From NCBI GenBank assembly GCA_911728435.2, contig OU452212.1:1308563-1372562 (forward strand): DNA of 64,000 nt, read 5' to 3'. The notes under the pieces were generated by a model that did no database searches, was not told the origin of the DNA, and saw only the letters and a program-made list of their open reading frames with translations. The translations under genes and the position numbers were made by a program. Below are positions 1 to 10,600 of the stretch, piece by piece. The stretch's first letter is position 1; each line of letters begins with the position of its first letter. This DNA is from Apoderus coryli (Eukaryota; Arthropoda; Insecta; Coleoptera; Attelabidae).

Positions 1-99
1 TTACAGAGGCTATCTACAACGTTATGTTATCACTCAGCTCATGTCAATCTAGACTCTGCGAGGACTGTACCGACAGCGTTGACTCCTCATGCTCATCGC

Positions 100-1275
100 T
101 CTAACCCATGAGGATTAGTTTCTATGGCGTAAGGTGGCGGACTACCTCTTCCCATAGGCAACCCCTGTACTTAAACAATATCGTCACGTCCATTCAATAC
201 AGATTCTAGCAAAACTTCCATGATACTTGTAGAAATTGTTTTGATATGTCCTGCAAGGTGTCGATCTGACTCAACTTCCGCCATGCTGGTTTTTTATTGA
301 GTTTTCAGCCACCAGACTGTATTTCTATAGGCAACTATAGGCGTTATGATAGCAATGGATATGCACACAGTCCTTTGCAACCGTCGTTTTAATAGCAGTG
401 TCCCCATTTGTACGTGCAGTGATCACTGAACGGGGAAGACCGTATCATCCTATGAGCTTTACGATCCATTTCCGACGAAACGTTTCATCCAGCCATTGCC
501 TAACACGAAGAGCGTAATGAGGAGGATCTCTGTATTGTTGGAAATGCAAATTGTCTTCTTCCAACATAAGGTTTCCGTCTTCATCGGTCTGGTTTTCTAG
601 CAACTGAGTTATTAATGGATTTATTACGTTTTCTAGAAGTTCTAAAGAAATTTCAAGTGAAAGATGTGCATTATCATTATCCCAATACATACCATTATGT
701 TTGTTAACAAATCCATTCAAGAAAAAATGTCGAATCATCGCCAATGCAAATATTTTTTGACAAATTTGGATGAACTCTTCACAGAACTGTATCCTTCTGT
801 AATAATCGTCTTTACTGTGTTGTTGGCAGCTTTAGCACATCGCTGGAACTCATGAGGATTAGTTTCTATTGCGCACGGTTGCCGACTACCTTCCCATAGA
901 CAACCCCTGTGCTTTAGCATTGTCGTCGCGTCCTTTCAATAAAGATTCTAGGAATACTTCCATGGTACTTGTAGAAATTGTTTTGATGCAAGGTTTTGAT
1001 CTGCCTCACCTTCCGCAATGCTGTTTTTTAATGATTTTCAGCCACCAGACTGCATTTCTCTAGGCAACTATAGGATTTATGATAGCAGTGGATATCCACA
1101 TTGTGACTCTATGTTTTAGTCCTTTGGAATTCCCTCTTTCTTGCAACCGTGGCTTGAATGGCAGTGTCTTTATTTGTATGTGCTGTGATCACTGAACGGA
1201 AGACTGTGAGCATTTCCGACGAAACGCTTCATTCAGCCATTGTCTAACACGAAGAGCGTAATAAGGAGGATCGCC
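100..1275. repeat. Imperfect tandem duplication (about 745-765 bp period)
   Basis: The stretch from about 105 to 525 recurs at about 850 to 1275. Shared landmarks are 'catgaggattagtttctat' (108 and 851), 'cagccaccagactg' and 'tgatcactgaacgg' (420 and 1187). The unit carries the end of a transposase relic read on the minus strand, so two copies of that relic exist. The copies differ by many substitutions and small indels, so the duplication is old. Confidence 0.8.
445..744 (-). pseudogene. Tc1/mariner-type (DUF4817 family) transposase relic, C-terminal part
   Basis: The frame reads 'FLNGFVNKHNGMYWDND' and ends 'DPPHYALRVRQWLDETF'. This resembles the DDE part of insect transposases with a DUF4817/HTH N-terminus, where the block is usually FQQDGAPPHYA followed by RQWLDETFPGRWIG. 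Here the catalytic FQQDGA block is damaged (it reads FQQYRD) and the ORF is about 100 residues, against about 350 for a whole protein. It lies upstream of the first visible MROH1 exon, probably in an intron. Non-functional. Confidence 0.7.
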
Positions 1276-1371
1276 ACGGTTGCAAGAGACTGTTTGCAAC
1301 CATGGCTCTAATAGCAGACAGTGTCTCCATTTGTAAGACCGTATCTTCCTGTGAGCTTTTTGATTTGGCAA
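1189..1371 (-). pseudogene. Second copy of the transposase relic
   Basis: It contains 'DPPYYALRVRQWLNEAF', matching the relic at 445-744 with several substitutions. It is the equivalent segment of the second tandem unit. Too short and decayed to be functional. Confidence 0.6.
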
Positions 1372-1620
1372 ATTCTTCCGGCCAAATTTGCTTCAATAAA
1401 AATTTGTCAATTTGACATTTCATGTTGTGGTTTTTGGTTGCTGCTATCATTGGATTGCCAAAGCTTGCACACTAGATACGCTGAATTCCCTAGCGGGACA
1501 CAAACATCACAAAAGTTTACAATAGCTTGAAATTATTAAATCTTCGCCTCTAGAGTCCCTTTTGGCTGAAGGAAATTTGACTTTCGGAAGTCGATCTTTG
1601 TAGTTTAATTACATTTTCAG

Positions 1621-4600
1621 ATACTGTAACTTCTCAGATGCATCTACATAACGGCCCTGACTACATCGAACTGTTTCCCTTAATCATTTCTGCGGTCACA
1701 TCCTTAGTAAAACTACCACAACCATTAGAACTTAAAGATCGCAACAAACTTTTAACGTTCTTCTTCCAAAACGTGTTCAACGCATCAGCAATTTATTGCA
1801 AAATCAAACCAAATACAAACGAATCAAACAGCATCAACAGTGACACCTACTATGGAGAGTTGAAGTTAGTTCCATATGTTACTCGGAGTTTCTTGGAGTT
1901 GAACCAATTTGTTCAGCAACTGTTGATGCAGAATCTGTCACATGCCATGCTTGATGAAGTGGTGAGTTGTTTGGTGATGTGGTTGGCGAAGAAGAAAGCT
2001 GAGCAGAGGTTGCCTGCTGTGGAAACCTTACGTACAGTGTTGCAAACTTATTTGGATAATGTAAAATTTGCTTATGATTGTCCGAGTTATGGGAACAGTG
2101 GGTATTTGTTGTCGAGAGTGGTACCGAGATGTACTGATCCGAATAATAATATCAGAAAGGTAAAGTTAACAATTTTATCTGAGTAAACAAGAACATAACA
2201 AAATGTTTCGGTTACAGGTTGCTGTGGAATGTATCTGCCTCATCCTTTGCATAACCTCACGATACGAAGGACATATGCGCGACCATGACAAACTCCTCAC
2301 CGACTCATTCCGTCATATTCAACAAAGCGTTGAGTCTGAAGATCCAAAACTACTATACAATCTCACCGTAGACTTGTCAACAATCATCTACGAGAATCTC
2401 CCGCACACCCAAGTACTCGACTACATTTACGGTCTGATCGATTCTCTACTCGACAGTGAATCGTCCAGTTCGAATGGCGCTGGTGTTGCTTTGCAGTTGA
2501 CCTTGCAACATAAAGGTGGTGAGGTGCAGAGTCATGTGACGTATGTTGCTACTAGGATGCTGGAGCAGTTGAACAAAATTGAGTGTGTTCGGACTAGATC
2601 GTCGACGATGAGAGGTGTATTCAGTTTGGCAACGCACCACATGAAGGCTGTTGTTGATATTCTGTTGAGGCATTCGTTACCTTATGATAGGTGAGATTAT
2701 TGTTTACATTTTTTTATTTTGTACAGGAATTAGTGTCCATTTTTAATCCGTATGTCATTGATATCTTGAAAACTGTGATTTTTTTACGGAGATAGTTTGT
2801 TCTAAACGTATGAGGCACATATTGCTACAATTATAATGATACTTGTTTACTAGTAGTTTTAGGAACTTTTCTATTTCTATTAGTAAATCCTGACGATCTT
2901 TTTATTAGAACACAGTATCATTTAATATTACTCCAGTTAGTTGATGCTTTAGTTAAAGGTATTGTTTAATACCTGCATTATTTTGGTATTTTAGAGCAAT
3001 ACTGATTAATAAAATAATGCATTTCTATAGCCGTATCTTGTAAATTATGAACCATTATAACATTAAATATAATTAACCTGTTCGTGTTTGTTATTATTAT
3101 TTACATATTTAGGTTAGAGGAGTTAGCGTATTGTGATAAAGTGTGGTGCTTATTAGCGTATGGTCACAGTATAATAAATAATACAGTATTCTGACTCTCC
3201 GCTTGCGAGGCGTCCTGCGCATTTCGTTGCGCATGCCGCCATTATGGGTTAAAACGTCACAATAATCGCATAGACGTAGATAGATACCGTTCACTCCTGT
3301 GTTCAATATATAGTTCATTGTCTGTGTATTTAGTTCAATGTGCCAACGTGGACTCGGAATGCTGTACTTATTAATGCTGTGGTTGTATTATGTTTGAATG
3401 TGTTCACTCTGAAATTATTCCTCTCTCATATTATACAATAGGGTTTTCTTCAATGTTCTGTCAGTTCGTCTTCTGCATCACATCACTTCAGTTTCACTTC
3501 ACTTTAACAGTTTAAGTTAAGTTTAAGTTATTCAACTTACTCCGTGTTACTTCTTCTAATGGCGATCTGACAACACTGTTTCGTTCTCTTTACTACCAGA
3601 AGAGATTTTCCCACTTCTGAATTCGATTACTATTTGCGCTGTGGTTGAACGGAATAACGAGACAACTGCTTTTGAGTTTATTATGTTAATTCGGTGATCA
3701 TTCTATTTTCATTAGTTTGAGGTGGCTATCGAATCTATGGAGAATGTCTTTTCTATTTTGGCTCAGTTGAACTGATGGGTCACTATCGGTTCCTGCTCAG
3801 TTGCATTTTTATGGTGAAATTGTTGTTTGTAATCTTTTATGAATAACCTTTTTTTTTGGTAAGAGGCCGTTCGACATGAGTCCCCGGTTTCACTGCAGCC
3901 TCATGGGCTTATTGTGAAAAGTCCCCGTATCTTATGCCACCCTGCCACCCAATCCAACAACCCTGTACCCTCCACTAACTTGTGGAGTTCAGTTATGTGT
4001 TGGGTGTCAATATCTGCTGAATGAATTACTTTATAAATTAGATTAGGTGAAGAGATTATTCTATTGTTGCCTGTAGATTTGATTGTCGTTATCGGGAGTT
4101 GTCATATAGATCACTTACGGTACTTACGGTAGATGGGCGACCAAATGATTGTAGCGAATTCCAAAATAGACACAACAAGGCCGAAATAGGGACCTTTCAG
4201 GCAGTCCATGTTGTTGAATTCTCTGGTCTGTCTAAAAATTAATCCTAACATTCGCAAAGCATTAGCAGAAACTGGCTCAATGTGGTAGTTGAATCACCAT
4301 CCAAGTATACACTAAGATCTTTGATTAAAGCGCAGCGTTCCAAATTTGAATTCTCGATGGTGTAGTTTCGAAAAAACGGATCTTGACGTCTTGTAAATGT
4401 CACCGACTTACATTTGTTCAGATTTAGAGGAAGTCTATTTAGATCACACCATTCTGATAGCCGACACAGATCTGTTGGAAGCTGTGCGCAATCGTTCTCA
4501 CAAACAACAGTGCGATACAATTTTAAATCATCCGCAAACAACAAATAATTGCTATTGAAACCAGAGCCAATATCGTTTACGAATATTGCAAAGAGAAGAG

Positions 4601-7600
4601 GAGCCAACGTACTGCCCTGCGGAGTTCCACTTGAGGCTGTGAATGAACTTGAACTGAATCCATTGTATTCAACAAATTGTTGCCTTGCTCCCAGATAGGA
4701 CTGAAAAAAGATATCAGATTCCTGCTGAAGCCAATCTCGCACATCTTCTGTTGAATCAGACAATGATCAATCTTATCGATCGCCTTGGAAAAGTCAGTAT
4801 ATATTGCGTCGACTTGCAAACCTCGACCGACAGCCGGAATTACATCCTGCAGGAAAGTGGTTAGATTCTGTTAATATCTCCCGATTTATGTATAGGACAT
4901 ATACGAGCTATCTTCCAGTAGTAAGGAAACAAGTTGGATATATACTACTATAATTCTACGAGACTAGTCTGGTTGGTTTGAAAGTCTGTTGGGATCGGTT
5001 GCGGACTTAGGGAGAGCTAGCGAGCGAGAGTGAGCGAGTTTGGGTTGCCTTGCCGTTTGGTAGTTGGTTATACAATAGAGCACACAGGACCCGCACCCAC
5101 CTTTTGGCGTTTATTCGTATCATTTGATATTTAAACGCAGGGCTAGCCTTACTTACCACTGAAGTCTGTTATTCTCTACTCAGGTTTATTATCTATTTTT
5201 TCTAGAAAAATTTGCTATTTAAATTTAACGTCAAACTTAGTCTCGAAGCGGCAAGTGCTCCGCATGGTCCTCGAAAGAAAATGGGCCAATTACGCCAAAC
5301 AGTCACTTTTTGCGGATGCATTTCCTTTTCAACAATCTCGGCAAACATATGTTGATGGTCTCTCGGCTTCAATTCCTGAGTTATTCGGAGTTTGTATGGG
5401 TGTAGCTTTAAATCTTTGTTTAAAATTCGTTGTGTAGTGGAATATGTAGGCGTACTTGTTGCGATGACGAATCGATGTGCTTGGATTTTCGGCCACACTT
5501 CCGAACGACCTTTAAAACCCCTCAGCATGTACGTAGAGGTCGTTAGGAAGTGTAACAAGTAGGCCTTACATATTCCACTACACAACGAATTTTAAACAAA
5601 GATTTAAAGCTACACCCATACAAACTCCAAATAACTCAGGAATTGAAGCCTAGAGATCATCAATCCAAGAGAGATTGTTGAAAAGGAAATAAATGCATCC
5701 GCAAAAAGTTTTAATGTTACCTATGGATCCAGTTTGCTGAAATTTTTGGACCACATTGTCCTCTCAGAAGGTCGATTTTGCGCACCAAAAAATTGACGTC
5801 GGGCACGAAACGTATTTTTCCACAATCGCCCATTTTCATAATACGCTTCAACAATTTTAACACGTTGTTCCGTGGTGTATTGCTCCATGACCAATTTTGT
5901 TCATGTTTCTAGGTTAGAAATCTCACATTGCCGTTGACAAATACAGTGGCGTTTCAAAATTATTTTATGCTGTAATGTGGAAACCCAAACCCTTTACTAC
6001 AGTACATTTTATTTTTTTCAGTGCAATCTGTGAATGTTGGTCAATTTTATCCAGTGATGAAGCTTTAGCCAGTGCAATTATCGACTACTTGAAAAAAATA
6101 ATCAAAGGCACACCATTTTTCGAGAAGCAAGGTAAAGACAAGTCGATAAAAATGGCGAATTTACCACCACTAGAAGGTGTGAGTGCCTTAAATGAACTAC
6201 TGAGGAATCAAAAGTTGAAAGAGGTTTGTTTGAAACAATTTCCAGAACTATTTGCGATTTTACTGATAGCATTAGCATCGTATATTGGAGCACAAACGCC
6301 AGCTACAAATTCAAATGGTGAATTGAATCGAGAGGCTTATAAGATACGACCATCGAAAGTGGCTACGGAAACTTTTAGGTAATATGAAGGCAGAACTTTT
6401 AATGTTGTGTAATTGCATCACTTATGTAGGATTTTTCTTTACATCATCATCAGTTCTGCTATTTTTGACACATGTCGATCTTCCTTAACGAGTTTGCTCA
6501 CATCATCGACGTTTACCTGGGTTATTCCCGTTTGTCGTGCACCTGCTCTTCTCGTTGAGAGTATTTTCACGATTGAACTCAATTTTTTGAATAAATATTA
6601 AGTTTTTTGTAGATTATTTCTAAACTGTTGTGAATTCAACCAAATGGCAACTGGCTTACTTGCCTCGCCAACTGAAACCGGTGATGAGTCGACAATTATT
6701 ATGGATATAACGGGGAGATTAGTGGAAAATATTTGCATAGAATACCCACAATCGCTCTCATGGGTAGTTGCAGCTCTTGGTCCATATATTCGAGCTGATT
6801 TGGAACTGCAACGTGCAGCTGTAGTATCTTTTTTTACTGCATTACTTGAACACGGCGCTCGTGATCAACCGGTTCTTATGGAGAATCTGTTGGAAATGAT
6901 TTTGGGTAAGTTGAGGTTTAGTGTTTGTGTAATTATCCCAACTAACTATATCCAATAAGTCGAAGCTTTATAGCGGGGGCGCAAACCTCGCTTGTACGGT
7001 CTTAACCATTTTGTGGTTTCGGGAAGAGCACCTACAAAGAGATGTTTACAGGATGAATCTGATCTTAGAAAGGATCTCAGAAGAAGCGGGCTGCGCTAGG
7101 GTTTCATGCCGATTAAAGAAACACATGGCAATCATTCACCAACAATACTGTTTAATAATTAAAATTTTGGTACTTACATTACAATAATTATAATCATCGC
7201 CGACACAGCTGATCTTTCTTTCACGTTATATAAAAAATGTTTAAAACTATAAATACTTGATATAGGTACTAATAATATTAATTCGCGTTAAATAAACTAT
7301 AAGACTTAAGACACTACCCAACGGGGGGATTAGTGCTTCTAGGACCCGAAGTTTACTTCACCGAGAAGACCCCAAAAAAGAGAGTTTTGTGGTTAAAGAA
7401 CCTGGCGGAGCATTCGGACACCAACCACCATCGCGGGGAGACTTCATGGTCCGAGCCGCCAAGTCTCCAACCACTCTCTTCAAACTTTATTACACCGAAG
7501 TGCAACTCAAAATTCCCTGTAACTTCCTGTTACACAAAAATTTATAACTTTACTTTTTTCCACTCTTACGAATATAGACCAATCAAATTGTCTATTCTTA

Positions 7601-10600
7601 GCGTCGGTCGTACCGTTTCTTGTTGAATTTGCAATTTGTCTATTAGGTACAATATCAAGTCATGAACTGGTTTAAACTTTGATGAACTTTTTAATAATTA
7701 TTAATCAGCATAAAATAGCTAGTTCGACCGGATGCAATATTTTTATTACAATATACCGGGTGTGACAATACCTACAACTTGAAGAAGTGAAGATACATTG
7801 ATATCACAGTCGGAACAGACGCGATTGAACACCGAACACATGAAGTATACAAGACGCTGATAGAGAACGTTGGTTCCAGCCGGCCCTACAGGAAAAGTAG
7901 CCGAACGTCTAGCCGCAAAACGGGGTACTAGAAATCTCACAGCCCAGTAGGAACGGGCTATCTATATTGCTATGAAGTAATTTATAGAGAAATGCAACCG
8001 CATGAATCTCTCTTCTCGTGGCCAAAGCATGCATTTCAAAATGCGCGAGTAATCCATCATGATCACACCTCCTGGCAGGATAAATCTCCTCTCGATAGGC
8101 CAGATATCTAAGGAAATAGCTCTGGATTGACTCAACGGTACGAATATGACACTCATAAATTGGGGTCCAGAATAATGATGCAAATTCAAGTTTAGATCTA
8201 ACGAAAGCGTAATATAACAACTTCAATGTTCCACATCTTGAAAACAGTTGCTGTTTCTAATGATCAGCGACTGTGAAGCGGAAGCAACTATTCTTTCAAT
8301 GTGAGGAATGAAAGTCAATTCTTCATCAAATGTAACCCCCAAATTCCTAATCTCGCGCAACCTACAGGGAGTATTTTGGCACATTCAAGGAAGTTGAAGA
8401 ATCTTAAGGTCATCCGCATAGACAAGTCTACTGCAATTTGTTGACTCTATAAGATCATTGCAAGTTCCTAGGTTTGATTTCTGAGGCACGCTGGATGTCA
8501 AGGGGGCAAAAAATCACACAAGTTTAGGAGGTAACTTTCCTGAAATCAACGAGGTTCATCAGTTCTCGTACTGCGTGGGGAGCTGTAACTTGAAACAAAC
8601 TTCATTAGTGTTGGAAATCTTCTTTTGTGAGTTCCATAGTGACCCGTACTGCTTTGTTTTAACGGACTGAAAACTTGTTACTTTTGATTCCGATTAGATA
8701 GTTCGTCAGAGGTAAAAAGCTCTCTTTGCATCTTGAATTGAGATTATTCCATGCGCGAAAGTATTTTTAAAATACTTTCTAATACCAAAGCGAACATAAA
8801 GGACCTACATGAAGACTGGTCTGCCAGGTATATACTTGTATCTGACACACGGTACAGTGTCCATATATGCTCTTATAGCGGACGACCTGTATGTATGTAT
8901 TTAACCCGCTTTAAGCGCTCTTTCACACGGTTAGTGTATTAGTCCGTCCAACTGATTGCCCGGGCTAGTGGCACCTGGGTACTCTCTTCACACGAGTGCC
9001 TACAGGTCAAGATCCGGACCTCTTGGTGCTGTACTACTAGTTCAGTTTTCCGCTGACTACTTCGGAGTGTACTACCTCTTTTTACGATGGGCAGTAGACC
9101 CGGGAAACTTCGGCGAGAAAGTGGAACACCTCCAGTATTTGCTTTGTAGTTCGATCTATTGCCTCCCAGATCCACTGCTTGCTGTCGCTTAGCAATGTAA
9201 TTTGCCATAAGATCCAAGGCATTTCGAGATAAACCAACATAATGAAGAATCGACTTGTGGTTCACTGTGTCGAATGCCCTTGAAAAATCCAACAAAATTA
9301 GTACAGTCAATTTCCTTTCATCGGTTGCACTTAGTATATCATCGGTCAAGTTGAGAAGGGCGGAACCGCAATCGTGGCGCGGCAGATTGAAGAATGGGTA
9401 TCACTAAGTATTTTGAAAAATATACACGGAGTTGCTGCTCCATGACCTTCTCCAAAATCTTTGTACTATAAAATTTGTATAAATTGCATATTGCGTTGAA
9501 TAAATAAAATTAAATAAAGGATTAACGCAGGTCTGTATTTGCTGATTTTTTTGTATAAGGTCATAATAAACACAAAATAACTAGGTCATATCCATTTCTG
9601 TTTAATTGCATGGGAATCCTGCTAATTTAAGTAAAATTTTAGATGTGCAACTCGATGAAAGTTGTCTGGTACGTAAAATTGGTCTCCAAGGACTGGGATA
9701 TGCTGCTGAGAATCTCGATAAAGATCTTATATCGCAACATTGTAACGCTATGTTAAGTCTGATGATGAACAGCCTGGATTATAATCATACAGGGTAAATA
9801 AAGTTTTAAAATTAATGTAATGTGTCCGTATAATGGGACCTCAGTAAACTGATTTAGTAAGACAATTTCCACGATTTCCAGATTGAAAAATGATTATTCT
9901 TGATGATTTTCACCAACCTTTTGTTGACCAAAAATCGTGTTGTGCTTCAAGACTGAAAGATTTTTTATAATTAGAAATAAAGGTTGTATTTTATTGAATA
10001 ACGTTTTCAGGATTAAAGGTGAATTAATGCTTGAAGGTATGTTGAGTTTTTCCAAACTACTCAACTCAATGCAAGGCTACAAGTTTAGTACATTCCAAGT
10101 GACTGCAGCTGTTCGTATCAAACCACTCTTAAGTCAAGAGAATGTAAATTTACGAATAGCCTCAATTCGATTATTCGGCGACTTGACACAAACCTTGACA
10201 GCTGAAACTAATATTGATGCCTTCAAAGAACAAATTCATGGTAATTTGATTACCTTGCTATTGCATCTGTACGATACTGATGCGGAAGTCATAAAGGTAA
10301 TAGTCAACTCATTGAGTTGAGAGTTTGTTTTAAAGTTCAAACTGTTTGTAGGCATGTAAATATGTGTTGAGAAAGATTGGACCATATTTAGACAGCACTA
10401 AAGTCAACAGTATGATTCAGGAACACTTAATAGATGAAGCTAATTTACATTACAAGGATTTTACAAAGGATTTGATCAAGGTTATGGTAAGTGAAGCTTC
10501 TTTTAATCGTATTTTATTATAGCGTCTTCATCTACGATCAATCCTATGATTTTCGAGAACGCCGTGCTGGATAGTTGATTTTTATTTATTCCGATCATCT

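Noticed and set aside
2446..2673. Minus-strand ORF across MROH1 exon 2
   Set aside because: Shadow of a conserved coding exon on the other strand.
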